Shown one piece after another: positions 30,910-42,799 of a stretch of 64,000 bases of DNA. The notes beneath the pieces are model-generated. The model had not been told where the DNA came from and ran no database searches. It worked only from the letters and a program-made list of their open reading frames with translations. Source of the DNA: Endomychus coccineus (Eukaryota > Arthropoda > Insecta > Coleoptera > Endomychidae); assembly GCA_958510875.1 (NCBI GenBank), contig OY294068.1, forward strand, positions 199,999,997 to 200,063,996. The letters are read 5' to 3'. A program made the position numbers and the translations under genes. Numbering within the stretch: position 1 is the stretch's first letter; each line of letters opens with the position of its first letter.

Positions 30910-33900
30910 AAGTAGTGCTATTGTGAGTTGGAATTCAACCGGAAGCTAAGAATATTCAAGAATAGCTATCCGCAGAAGGCTCTTAACAAATAAAAAAACA
31001 GTAGGAACCAAATAAATAAAATCACAAAATGTCGGAAGAATGTATTTAAAATTCTTCTTGCCTTTGCCTCCATTGCTCATAAAATTTTCTGTCTATAGAA
31101 GCAGGTTGTTTTGCTTCTATGGCAAGGGGAGCTAGAGAACAAGACCATACGGACTGCTGGAAACCGATCGTTTTGGTATTGAAGTCGAATGTTGTACGAG
31201 GAATGATCAATATAACACGGCATTATACCAAGATTTTATGCAGTTTGCAATTTCAACAATAACGCCTTGGATACTGTTGAGTTTTATCATACCACTTATT
31301 GTAAATCGGAATAATATACAAAGTAATTCATCATCATCAGTTCTGCAGTCCTCAATTAAATAAGGGATGTTGCTCCTAACGCGTTCTTAAATGACTCTTT
31401 TATTCACCTCTCGGCACTATTTATATTAGTAGCGAGCTTCAGTGTTTATAGCATTCCCTGTTCTTGCGGTAAAGTCTACATTGGTGAAACAGGTCGTACA
31501 GTAGCCACTCGTATGACAGATCATGATCGTTGTGCAAGGCTTCGTGACACCAGTAGATCTGCACTTGCGGTACACACTTTCCGAAGATAATAAAATCCTA
31601 GCCCGAACCCCAAAGTTCTATCAGCGAAACATTTTTGAAGCGAAAGAAATCCTAAAATATCGAAATAATCTAAGCCGTGAATCAGGATATTAGTTTCCCA
31701 GCACTTGGTAACCCATCCTCGAAAATTCAACTTCGCACATCACATAACAGTGGGGTCAGGTGCCAGTCAGAACAGAGTTAACCGCCGGAATAAAGTCAGT
31801 GAGCTGTGTAGCGTGAATGTTTTTCCCACAGTAAATACCGCTACAGAAACCAGAAGAATCAGTTTCAGTTCAGGCCTCAAGCCTGTCCTGAAGATGCCAC
31901 CTGTAATGGTTGGCAAAACGTCGATATCAAGTAGTGCTATTGTGAGTTGGAATTCAACCGGAAGCTAAGAATATTCAAGAATAGCTATCCGCAGAAGGCT
32001 CTTAACAAATAAAAAAACAGTAGGAACCAAATAAATAAAATCACAAAATGTCGGAAGAATGTATTTAAAATTCTTCTTGCCTTTGCCTCCATTGCTCATA
32101 AAATTTTCTGTCTATAGAAGCAGGTTGTTTTGCTTCTATGGCAAGGGGAGCTAGAGAACAAGACCATACGGACTGCTGGAAACCGATCGTTTTGGTATTG
32201 AAGTCGAATGTTGTACGAGGAATGATCAATATAACACGGCATTATACCAAGATTTTATGCAGTTTGCAATTTCAACAATAACGCCTTGGATACTGTTGAG
32301 TTTTATCATACCACTTATTGTAAATCGGAATAATATACAAAGTAATTCATCATCATCAGTTCTGCAGTCCTCAATTAAATAAGGGATGTTGCTCCTAACG
32401 CGTTCTTAAATGACTCTTTTATTCACCTCTCGGCACTATTTATATTAGTAGCGAGCTTCAGTGTTTATAGCATTCCCTGTTCTTGCGGTAAAGTCTACAT
32501 TGGTGAAACAGGTCGTACAGTAGCCACTCGTATGACAGATCATGATCGTTGTGCAAGGCTTCGTGACACCAGTAGATCTGCACTTGCGGTACACACTTTC
32601 CGAAGATAATAAAATCCTAGCCCGAACCCCAAAGTTCTATCAGCGAAACATTTTTGAAGCGAAAGAAATCCTAAAATATCGAAATAATCTAAGCCGTGAA
32701 TCAGGATATTAGTTTCCCAGCACTTGGTAACCCATCCTCGAAAATTCAACTTCGCACATCACATAACAGTGGGGTCAGGTGCCAGTCAGAACAGAGTTAA
32801 CCGCCGGAATAAAGTCAGTGAGCTGTGTAGCGTGAATGTTTTTCCCACAGTAAATACCGCTACAGAAACCAGAAGAATCAGTTTCAGTTCAGGCCTCAAG
32901 CCTGTCCTGAAGATGCCACCTGTAATGGTTGGCAAAACGTCGATATCAAGTAGTGCTATTGTGAGTTGGAATTCAACCGGAAGCTAAGAATATTCAAGAA
33001 TAGCTATCCGCAGAAGGCTCTTAACAAATAAAAAAACAGTAGGAACCAAATAAATAAAATCACAAAATGTCGGAAGAATGTATTTAAAATTCTTCTTGCC
33101 TTTGCCTCCATTGCTCATAAAATTTTCTGTCTATAGAAGCAGGTTGTTTTGCTTCTATGGCAAGGGGAGCTAGAGAACAAGACCATACGGACTGCTGGAA
33201 ACCGATCGTTTTGGTATTGAAGTCGAATGTTGTACGAGGAATGATCAATATAACACGGCATTATACCAAGATTTTATGCAGTTTGCAATTTCAACAATAA
33301 CGCCTTGGATACTGTTGAGTTTTATCATACCACTTATTGTAAATCGGAATAATATACAAAGTAATTCATCATCATCAGTTCTGCAGTCCTCAATTAAATA
33401 AGGGATGTTGCTCCTAACGCGTTCTTAAATGACTCTTTTATTCACCTCTCGGCACTATTTATATTAGTAGCGAGCTTCAGTGTTTATAGCATTCCCTGTT
33501 CTTGCGGTAAAGTCTACATTGGTGAAACAGGTCGTGCAGTAGCTACCCGTGTGAAAAAACATGAGCGCTGTACAAGGCTTCGTGACACCAGTAGATCTGC
33601 ACTTGCGGTACACACTTTCCGAAAATAATAAAATCCTAGCCCGAACCCCAAACTTCTATCAGCGAAACATTTTTGAAGCGATAGAAATCCTAAAATATCG
33701 AAATAATCTAAGCCGTGAATCAGGATATTAGTTTCCCAACATTTGGTAAACCATCCTCGAAAATTCAACTTTGCACATCACATAACAGTGGGGTCAGGTG
33801 CCAGTCAGAACGGAGTTAACCGCCGGAATAAAGTCAGTGAGCTGTGTAGCGTGAATGTTTTTCCCACAGTAAATACCGCTACAGAAACCAGAAGAATCAG

Positions 33901-34099
33901 TTTCAGTTCAGGCCTCAAGCCTGTCCTGAAGATGCCACCTGTAATGGTTGGCGAAACGTCGATATCAAGTCGTGCTATTGTGAGTTGGAATTCAACCGGA
34001 AGCTAAGAATATTCAAGAATAGCTATCCGCAGAAGGCTCTTATCAAATAAAAAAACAGTAGGAACCAAATAAATAAAATCACAAAATGTCGGAAGAATG

Positions 34100-34265
34100 T
34101 ATTTAAAATTCTTCTTGCCTTTGCCTCCATTGCTCATAAAATTTTCTTTGTCTATAGAAGCAGGTTGTTTTGCTTCTATGGCAAGGGGAGCTAGAGAACC
34201 TAACCTTATTTCTTCTGACATGGTCCATCTAATGTCAAGTAATGAACGGTAAGCTTTTCTATCGT
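34100..34265 (-). pseudogene. Probable PLE RT C-terminal scrap at the array's right edge
   Basis: The minus frame SEEIRLGSLAPLAIEAKQ aligns, in DNA and frame, with QEICLGSRAFSLPLSKEN at 23.8 kb. Its left part is also the tail of each 1019-bp unit, so this flank may show what the original unamplified locus looked like. A hAT C-terminus was considered but fits less well at DNA level. Confidence 0.45.
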
Positions 34266-34269
34266 GTCT

Positions 34270-35230
34270 GACGTTGTTGCCGCACTTTTTACCTATACAG
34301 TTTAAAGGGACAATCAGCTAATGTAATATAAAGACACCACGCTAGACCGATAGCCACTGTCTATCCAGTAGCTCCTTGAGGGCGTGGAGCCCAGTGGTCG
34401 ATAAAATTTCGATCGTTGAATCGGAGTCAACTAATCACTGGCAGTTATTCTTCATTTTGATGGTAAGATTATCTTACCGTAGTGGTGTCTGAAGGACCCG
34501 CTGCGCCGCGGGTTCCTGCGTTACAGTGGATACGGGCCTGCATTATCTGCAGTAGTTATCGTTTCCGAAAAGCTCTTCTCGAGTAATTTCCCTCTATAAA
34601 TGTCCGTCGAAGCAGAGGGGTGCCGAAACGATTATATAACTACGTTATTTCCACGAATACAGACATAACTGGATGCGGCGAAACCCTTGGAAACGTTCAT
34701 AAAACAGGCGAAATGCAAGCTCTGCACGTGCATAAACAGATGAATACATCTGGGAGGGAAAAGAAGGTTATGCTATTGCCCTACGCGCGCTGAAAGCTCC
34801 CAAAGGATGGGGCATGCCGTCGACAACTAAACTAAAGTGATGTGCTCCTAACTCCTCTCTCACTCTGTTCGCCTTATTTGAAGTGGCTCGTATTATCGTA
34901 TTATGTTGCTTCAAATTTAATTCATCAGATATTTGTGTAGCAAATCGAACGTACCTACAATTTCATCGTACGCGCATCAAGAAAAAAGAGATGGACGTGG
35001 ACAATATTTGTGGCTTTTATGGTATGTATCCAACCAATTCGATGATGCGATTGTCTCCGCTTTTCTCCACCTACAGATCATTCTATTCAAGTAAAGGAAA
35101 GTAGATTATGTTGTTTGTAGGCCAAAAAATAACGATTTTACACATCACCAAGACATGATAACAAATTGTGTTTACATGGAGGATTAGTACAAGGGCCCAA
35201 ATATTATGTTTACAAAACCAAAGTATCTAT
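34270..35230. other. Stretch without recognised genes
   Basis: Moderately GC-rich near 34370-34560. A 73-codon frame at 34883-35104 is not recognised. No supported feature. Confidence 0.5.
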
Positions 35231-35244
35231 TTGGCAAATATATT

Positions 35245-35325
35245 GACACTATGAATAAGAAATAATCACCCTTATTCACTAAAAATATTGTAAAATGACT
35301 GAGAACCTTTCGACATCATCAATAT
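35245..35325 (-). repeat. PLE family B end, shortened
   Basis: AATAAGAAATAATCACCCTTATTCACTAA-type sequence, then GAGAACCTTTCGACATCATC, matches the family B end at 24106-24202 and 58880-58946. Compared with those copies the pairing arms of the hammerhead-like stem are deleted. Confidence 0.5.
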
Positions 35326-35599
35326 GTGCCTGTATATTAAATATAATTCGTGGATAATAGAGCAATCAAGTGGTGCAGCTGAATCCGCCCGAGTATCTAT
35401 TTGTTTGAGTGGGTTTTCTGTATATGTCAAAATCCAAGTGATTACCATATTTTATAATGTTAATATCAAGGGAAAGAAAGATGATAATGTCATACCTAGC
35501 AATGTGAAAATTTGCTTAGATATGTTATGCTTCATGTTTGCTCATGATTTGTTTGATCCTTCGCACGGTATATATTGCTGAACACAATTTCTTGCAAAC

Positions 35600-36500
35600 T
35601 TGAATGATGTGGGGTTTTTAAAAGACAGAACTAACCAAAATAAAACTAAGGAGGGGGACTGTTTCAGTTTCACTTGTAAGATTGGTTGATATCACTAACT
35701 GTTGGGTCTTTTCGGCATTCATTATCACCTAGTTGGGTTGGAACGTGGTTTAATTGAACCCAGGATCAACCCTTGTGGAACTCCTAATCTTATGTTCCTT
35801 CTTAAGACGATTTGTTCTTCCAGCTAGTAGATATGAAGACAGCAGCTTATGGATAATTTTTCGTGTACTAGTTTTTTTTAAACTTTATTGAATGAGCGAG
35901 AGTTCTACTCGCTAAAATATTCTGTAAAATGTCTATCCATTCATGAATATATTTGTAGCAACCAATCCATCGTTGCACACTTTTCAAATCATCCACGACA
36001 TTTGCGATATGACATATCGTGTTGAGAAACGCATCAAGGCATGCTATGTACTAATGCACTCCATTTTCCCACAATAAAACAGTTATCACGTATAAAACCT
36101 TCGGGGCATGGTTCCACGTATTTACGATAATGCGATGTCTGGATTCCATTTGATCGTCACGAATATCCTGTCACCGCGTCCGCGAAGATATATCTTTTCG
36201 TCGAGGACTTATAGGTTCGCGTGTCATTATTATATAGAGGGGGACCTAAAGGATGAGTTACGATCGCATTATGCCGCCGCACATCAACCAAAATCAATCA
36301 ATTACGTCGAAGATGTATTATGTCATTGCAAGATCCACAAAATGGTTATTTCACGTTGGAATCGGATATATCAATAATAATAATGTTTAATCAAGACGCG
36401 AAATTCACTTTTTTCCATGTTTACAAAAATCTTCAAGGTTGTTACATAATATCATTACAGCACTAGAGAATAACACACAACTTAGATAGACATCTACATT
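35600..36500. other. Stretch without recognised genes
   Basis: It holds an unrecognised 89-codon frame (36108-36377). No domain or repeat boundary could be supported. Confidence 0.45.
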
Positions 36501-36589
36501 TAGTAGGCATAGTTGATGGTTGCAGCACCTCGGCAGCGCATACATCCGCATGAGTCATCTGTCTCACACCAAGGGATGCACAATGGACC

Positions 36590-36870
36590 CAATCAAGCGA
36601 TCAAAGTGCACCGCCCCCGCTTTGATTGATTTTGAATGTCTTATAAAGACATTCGATTCTGTTAATAATTCCGGATTACTAAAAGATCTAGATAATTTCG
36701 GGATCAGGGAACTTTCTAACCGATAGGAAATAAAAAGTACATGTGAAAAACCGAAATAAGTATATAGTATCGAGGAGTACCACATGGGCCTATATTAGCA
36801 CCATTATTGTCCCTATAAATGCCATTGTCAGCCTTGTACATCGGATTTAGTTGGAAGCTTGCAAGTGAAA
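36590..36870 (+). pseudogene. Non-LTR RT fragment, N-terminal piece
   Basis: The plus frame ALIDFECLIKTFDSVNNSGL, LKDLDNFGIRELS is an RT motif with FDSVNH and a helix; after a shift, GVPHGPILAPLLSL shows the GVPQG box with Q changed to H. The next piece of probably the same element lies at 37270-37790. Broken and inactive. Confidence 0.7.
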
Positions 36871-37149
36871 ATATAAAATACCATAACAATGTTAAAATAT
36901 AAGGTTTATAAAAATGCAAAACGATGATAAGATAGCAGTAAGAAAATGTAAACATAAACAAACTAGTAAAAGTAGTATAAGCTATGTAGCTTTTGACATT
37001 CTTTCTTGGACCGTACAGTAGTCTTTCATTGTAACTTTTGTTACGTAGATAGCGTTAGATATTTTGGCTTCTCTACCATTGTGTAAGTTGGTTATGTACA
37101 TCTTTAACAGAAGGATATTTCAGTAACATCAAAAACTTACTCGTTATAC

Positions 37150-37226
37150 TGATAAGTTCCATGAGAGAGCGAAACAGCTGTCTAGAACTATTAGTTTGTA
37201 ATATTACTGATCGATTTAGACTAGAG
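37150..37226 (-). repeat. Dispersed repeat, inverted short copy
   Basis: Read on the minus strand it contains CTAAATCGATCAGTAATATT, then CTAATAGTTCTAGACAGCTG and TTTCGCTCTCTCATGG, which matches 358-420. Confidence 0.55.
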
Positions 37227-37269
37227 AGAATGTGTCAATGTTATCTGGCATTGTTCAATTGTTACAGAA

Positions 37270-37980
37270 GTGAATGAAATAAAATGTCCAGGTATTAAAT
37301 TAGATGCAATACTTTCCTGGAAGTGTCATGTTAATGTTGGTCTCTAAATTATCAGTTAAAAGTGATAGAGCCACTGTTAGTTTTGAACGCGCCCCAATAG
37401 CTTATTACTCTCATGTTGATTCTATCATTAAATATGGAATCATCTTCTGACTTATTTTAAGGATGTTGGTCGGGTTAAAGTTATGCAAAAAAGATGCCGA
37501 ATCTGAAGCAAAGACAGTTAAGTAGACCATTCTTCGTGAAATATACAACACATACCTACCGTATCCACTATGTATATTCACATGAATATACTTTACAGAT
37601 TACCGAATTCTCTAAGGCTCGAATTATGAATAAACCATGAATTGAACACGCAAAAAAGAAAATGTCTATTGCAAGATCAAACGGCTTTCGCCGTTAGATA
37701 TACAACATAAGGCAAATGATGTAATGAGTATGTTTAATAATATATCACTGAATAAAAATGAACTGAAATCGTTTCTAGTAAGAGCAAGTTTTTGTACAAA
37801 GTCTGATTTTTTAAATTGTAAATCAACTAGATTTTAAACCGTTACACAATTTTAAATCAAGTTTTTCTTTGTAATTATGTATTTTCTTTTATGATTTGAA
37901 TACTTTAATCACTCTAAATCTATTTTTTCACTGAAGAATTACCCTTCTAAAGTGGTCTCATGAATAAAGACTTTTCTACT
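37270..37980 (+). pseudogene. Non-LTR RT fragment, C-terminal piece and 3' end
   Basis: Broken plus frames: KCPGIKLDAILSWKCHVNV, a KLSVKSDRATVSFERAPIAY block with YYSHVDSIIKYGIIF, and YNTYLPYPLCIFT. The spacing matches the RT thumb and C-terminus of the same type of element as at 25.7 kb (YYAFFQSLITYGITFWG). The 3' part is T-rich and ends near 37980. It probably belongs with 36590-36870, separated by about 400 bp of other DNA. Confidence 0.65.
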
Positions 37981-37999
37981 CTATCTATAGTAGAACATC

Positions 38000-39430
38000 C
38001 AGCAACTATAATTAGACATGTTTCCCCGCGCATCCACCTTATTGTCGCCACACTCGAAGGTGCTACTACACTGATTGCATATGTTTAGGTGGAAGTGGCT
38101 TGAAGACATCGAGACACCGTTACAGGAGTCTCGTGTAAGTATTGTGTCGTCATAGAAACACCCCAACAGCGTTTTCCGGGCGGAAGAAGATAAATTTATG
38201 GGCCAGCAAAAAATTGACATTTGCTACATCATTTGTAAATTCATTCAGGCTTGTAGCTCTCTATTTGCCAACATCGAATCCGCTAAATAGACGGTGGAGA
38301 ATTGTATAAATCTGTATTAAGAAGGAATCAGGTATTTCGTTTGGAGAGGATTTGCGGTGTCACCTCGGCGGAAATTCAATTTCGTTCGATTTATTATTAT
38401 CGGCAAGATGTATATGGGCTTCTGGAAAATTTGACTGTCTCAGAATCGAGGTGGTATATTGGCAATTTCGATGCCAATGTGACGTAATGCGATTTGTCGA
38501 AATTGCTATTCGGTTTTATCAATATTCAAACCGATAGAACATTATTTTTCCTTACAAATATCGAAAGAATTATGGCTTGTCTTAAACACTGTTGTTTCTC
38601 ATATATAACATGTGTTATCCTAACAACGAAACTGTGAATTATTATTAAACAACTGCCGCCTCTGGTTGATACTTTGACCCATATTGAATTACGAATAATT
38701 CGTGTTTCTTAATGATATGCGAATATAGGATGGTGATTATTTTCAAAAATTATGGTGTAAAAAAACGTTAAAATATTTCCGAAGACGCTTGAGATATTAC
38801 AGTGACATTTAGTACGTAGTGACATTCAATTAAGGACTGCTTGTCCGTATTTTCGTGAGGGAACATTTTTGGACTACAGTTTATAAAGCAAACTCTCGTT
38901 AATTTCCCATGTAGAATCACACCCTTAAATATTCGCATGTCATCAAGGAATACCCTGTATATATAAAGCAAGTGTCTTCACTCACTCACTCACTGACCCG
39001 TTAACCATCATGAGATCTCGCGAACCGTAATACGTAGGGAGTTCTAGATATAGGTAGATTATCTCTGCCTCCAACAGAGCTCAAAAAATTCGCACTCAAA
39101 TTGTTCGACACGTTGCGGCAAATAGGGCAACGTTTCATGTATTTTCGTCCAATCAAAACGATTATACATTTATTTTCAATGGATAGAAAGACACTGAATT
39201 AAATTCGATTTATTATTCAACGTATACGCAATATAATAGCCTGTTTATAAATATCAATATTCTCTCAAGGAAGACTTATTCATCTGACAAATTACGTGAA
39301 TAATTACGTACCTTTTATCATAAAAGAGGACGAAGTCAATTAGATGTTTTTGAACGTTGTTTAGCTCGCGTTTTCGGTTGATCTATATTTAGAAACAGTC
39401 CTTATATAAGTATTCCTTATTTCTCCATCT
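38000..39430. other. Stretch without recognised genes
   Basis: Contains a (TCAC)n run at 38976-38996 and a mariner-like ACCCTGTATATATA string at 38951. No supported gene. Confidence 0.5.
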
Positions 39431-39447
39431 ACTTATTTATACCAATC

Positions 39448-40381
39448 TACTTATTTTAAACGGTATGTAGATGATTGCCTTATGTGTCTTCCCAATGACA
39501 AAATTCAGTACGTGATTAATAAATTTAACAATTTCCACTGTAAACTTCAATTTACCTGTGAAATAGAAGTTAACAAAAACATAAATTTCTTAGATATGAA
39601 TATTAGGCATGATGCAGATGGAGAAATAAAAACTTCGTGGTTTACTAAAGAAGTTTGGTCTCAACGCTATCTTCACTTCAATTCCGTTGCACCAACTTGT
39701 TATAAAAAAAGCGTCATAAACAGTCTTACAGACCGCGCGGTTAAATTGTCCCACCCAGAGGACCGTCCCAAAAATCTAAAAATTGTTCGTAATACACTGG
39801 AATTGAATGGCTACCCAAAAACTTTTTTCAATCCTATTATTAAAGAGAGAATAAACAAAATTTATAATGGAGCGTCATATAAAAATAACGTAAAAGGTAA
39901 TTCAGACAATTATATAACTTTACCATACATTCCGGAGACCTCAGAGAAAATTAAGAAATGTTTGAAAAAGTATGATATAAACGTAGCGCATAAACCTACT
40001 AACTGTGTTGGGAAATATTTCTCAAATCTAAAACCTGTAATTCCTAAAGATAAACAAACCCACACAGTATACAAATTAAATTGTTTAGATTGTGATGGGA
40101 CCTATACTGGTATCTCTAAACAATATTTACAAAAAAGAATGTATGGCCATAAGTATAGCACAAGAAACAAAAACTTAGAAAATTCCACCGCGCTTGCTAA
40201 ACATTGCTTTGATTATAACCATCAATTTGATTACAAGAATGTTAATATTTTAACTAAGGAAACCAATTATTATAAAAGATCTATTCTGGAGATGATTCAT
40301 ATAAAACGTGACTCCAAGTCTGTTAATCATAGGAGTGACGTTCAAACACTAAGTCATATTTATACTAATTTAATTAATTAA
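39448..40381 (+). CDS. PLE RT C-terminal part plus GIY-YIG endonuclease, open
   Basis: An uninterrupted frame from the truncation point to TAA at 40381: FKRYVDDCLMCLPND (RT catalytic DD), FTCEIEVNKNINFLDMNIRH, WSQRYLHFNSVAPTCYKKS, TDRAVKLSHPEDRPKNLK (RT thumb), then VYKLNCLDCDGTYTGISKQY, LQKRMYGHKYSTRNK (GIY-YIG: Y, G-Y-T-G, R, H), and the C-terminus HIKRDSKSVNHRSD, ending TNLIN. The RT fingers and palm upstream of YVDD are missing, so RT cannot work, but the endonuclease part looks intact. It has no promoter of its own that I can see. Confidence 0.8.
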
Positions 40382-40782
40382 TATTCTTGCAAATTCCTAC
40401 TTACGTCCTTATAATGTAAAAGTTTACTTTAGGTAGAATTGTCTAAAGTATTTCTCACAGGCCAGAGACCTTCTTTTATCACCTAATAAATTATGACATC
40501 TGGCGCTTAAATGAACACTTGAGATGGTCTCGTCTGTTAGCAAAGAGGATAGAACTCTTTGTATGTTAGTCTCTCGCAGACATTTATGAAATGTGTTCGT
40601 ATTTATTGATGATTCTACTTAATAGTGGATTTTTAATTTTTACGCTGCAACATTGCTGTGTTATAGTTCCGATTTCATGTCTCCGTTCGTTTCGCGACGT
40701 TGGCATTTAAACGAAATTTGTGCGATAAGGACGCTTTGTGTTATTACAGTATTTCTAAGTAATCAGGTTTTTGTATTAATAA

Positions 40783-40824
40783 GTCTTCTGATGATGGTCG
40801 TGAGACCGAAACGTACGTAAAGAC
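40783..40824 (+). ncRNA. Hammerhead-ribozyme-like motif, PLE family A copy 2
   Basis: Identical to 14830-14871: GTCTT, CTGATGA, T, GGTC-GTGA-GACC, GAAA, CGTACGTA, AAGAC. Stem I 5 bp, stem II 4 bp with a 4-base loop, and a minimal stem III of about 2 bp, as in small type I hammerheads that work as dimers. The extra T before stem II departs from consensus. Confidence 0.5.
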
Positions 40825-41272
40825 GAGGGTAAAAATAAAAATATATGTGTTAATGTGACCTATTTCCCGAGAATTGTGTATTAATTACTTATTTATACCA
40901 GCAACGGCATTCAATCGAGTTGTACTTTGAGCAATTTGATATACAAATTACATATCCTTGGATTATAAAGTATAAGCAGTTTATTGACGTTGCTCCCATT
41001 TGGAATGAGCCTATCTATTCGTTCTGTCTCATTCATGAAAGTTTTGGAGACATCGTTCGATTACACCTAATCTCATGCATGATTTCTTAAACCTCTTAGT
41101 GACATATTAACTGATTTGAGTAAAAACCGCAACAAACAGTATTAGTTAAGCAATTTATATGATATTTTGACATAATATGTACTTCGATATAAGAAAATAA
41201 TAATTCAAGATACCTTTACATTCTTCTTGTGATGTTCATGTAAAAAATAATAATTTCTTGTCCTGATTTTAC

Positions 41273-41547
41273 ATGCCTATAGTAAACCTTTTGGACGAAC
41301 CCAGAACGCAACAAACTCAAAATTATCCTTCATCGAGTGATTTTGAATTATTGGAGGAAAACTTTAAGAATAGAGTGGGCGTTCGTATATCTGATGGACT
41401 TCGTTCTTATAGATCTTTTCTATGCCTACCTCAATTCATGAAGGCCAGCAGGCTGGAATGGTGTAATAAAGGAATATACTGGTTAAGGAATGAAAATGTG
41501 GTTTTTGGCCCGGATTCCGTTTATGGGCGCATGATAGACGATGAAGG
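41273..41547 (+). CDS. Candidate host exon, unknown
   Basis: An open frame (SSSDFELLEENFKNRVGVRI, MKASRLEWCNKGIYWLR, NENVVFGPDSVYGRMIDDEG) follows a TTGTCCTGATTTTACATG.CTATAG-type acceptor and ends at GATGAAGG/GTGAGA, a good donor. Composition is coding-like and it is not similar to the transposons here. The protein is not recognised and no partner exon was found. Confidence 0.35.
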
Positions 41548-42519
41548 GTGAGAGGTTAGGAAATAGAGGAATGTACAACTAGCTATTGAACGTCATTTTG
41601 ATAGTTTGGAGGGCAATATGTTTTAGTAGTAGGTCACCTTCAGTTTTCCTTCGGAGTAATTTGAATGCTGTTGCATTGGCAAATCTTCCGGGGGTTGATT
41701 GAACCAATCATTCAACAAAATATGTAACGTATAAATTCCACTTAACGACATTAGTCATTGCACCAATGCCTGTGTTCGATTCCGAGGACTATTTCCAAGT
41801 TGTTCTGTGACATTGAAACACCCTCAATGGGGTCACTTCCGTTAGATCTTTGCTGTTGAGAAGTTACGTTTGTATATTTTTTTGGGTATCCAACGTTAAG
41901 GGTTGTGTAAAACTTATGTTTTAAAACCGAATTGTGGGATCTTTCTTCCGATGGACTAGGGAACATCGTCATCTTGGATGGTAATTGTGGATTTTTGATG
42001 TTTGATGTTACCGTAAAAGGATTATAACTCACATTTATATACGCTGTGAATTGGATACTACAAACGATAAAAGAAACTTGGAAATTAATAGTTGGTCCTA
42101 TGTTATAATGATAATTACATCAGTATTCTAATTTCTGGTTGAATTGTTCACTTTATTTCAGAGATTATATTGTTTATCTTCTCAGGTATTATCAGCCAGG
42201 ATGTAGGTTAGTATTATTTTTAGCCTCATAAATTGTTATCTATTCTTCTCATTTCCACGCGTGGTACGAGTTTTTTTATTTTGCTATAATTCAGGGTAAG
42301 CTAACTTGTATATTTGGGCGATTGAATTCTGAGTCAAGATGTATATTGTTTTGTTATAAATATCCCGGGCTCAAAACTAATATCTCAAGACCCTTCTTCA
42401 CTGTAGCTGGCGGCAATGAAGCGATAAAATAAAGTATTAGTTATTCACGAGTGAAGGAAATTTGAATTAGCGATCCAACGTGTGAGAACCTCTCACAAAT
42501 TCTTGAAGAAATAACCCCC

Positions 42520-42780
42520 GCCTCAACACGGCAAAAGTTACGACACAGCTTTTGGGTAGAAGCTCACATATATGTCCTTATATGGCCTGCACGTTCCTCC
42601 GATCTCTTACCGATCGAACATGTCTGGTATATGATCAGAATCAGACTGGGTAATTTACCCCATTCTCCAGACAATCTCAATGATCTCCGGCTTCTGGTAT
42701 AAAATGCTTAGAATGATACACCCCTAGGCGAATTTGATCGTTTGATTCAAGGTATCCCCCACCGAGGAAATTAGTGTGTT
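42520..42780 (+). pseudogene. Tc1-like transposase C-terminal scrap
   Basis: Frame VEAHIYVLIWPARSSDLLPI, EHVWYMIRIRLGNLP, then LGEFDRLIQGIPHR matches the WPARSPDLxPIEHxWxxxxRRL box and the C-terminal NxxPxxxxxxLIxSIPRR pattern of Tc1 (DD34E) transposases. The catalytic E is present (PIEHVW). The rest of the element is missing. Confidence 0.7.
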
Positions 42781-42799
42781 GTATCAACCACAACGGCGG

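Larger units (their letters stand above)
30121..34198 (+). repeat. Four tandem copies of a 1019-bp PLE-derived unit
   Basis: Units start at 30121, 31140, 32159 and 33178. Units 2 and 3 appear the same; unit 1 differs at scattered sites; unit 4 changes after about 33535 and has two extra bases near its end. Each unit carries, plus strand, a GIY-YIG endonuclease piece (VYSIPCSCGKVYIGETGRT, then, one shift later, NKILARTPKFYQRNIFEAKE), a 3' region with a hammerhead-like motif, and antisense DNA similar to the end of a PLE RT. The 1019-bp period far exceeds a PLE terminal repeat, so this is a local amplification of a chimeric segment. Confidence 0.92.
39445..40886 (+). mobile_element. Penelope-like element family A, copy 2, 5'-truncated, 14-bp TSD
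   Basis: ACTTATTTATACCA occurs at 39431-39444 and 40887-40900. The element begins a few codons before the YVDD box and runs through the GIY-YIG domain, the 3' untranslated region and the hammerhead-like motif to TTCCCGAGAATTGTGTATTA. It is about 1.44 kb and is the best preserved family A copy in the window. Confidence 0.9.

Noticed and set aside
30502..33768. Repeated 69-, 84- and 87-codon open frames in the 1019-bp units
   Set aside because: They are antisense or out-of-frame shadows of the GIY-YIG fragment and 3' region; the real reading is the plus-strand GIY-YIG frame.
34003..34221. hAT dimerisation domain
   Set aside because: MSEEIRLGSLAPLAIE resembles the hAT block at 22.5 kb, but the DNA aligns better with the PLE RT end at 23.8 kb, so it is called PLE-like with low confidence.
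41751..42035. 93-codon minus-strand open frame (MSYNPFTVTSNIKNPQLPSK)
   Set aside because: No recognised domain, splice context or neighbour; it may be chance in AT-rich DNA.
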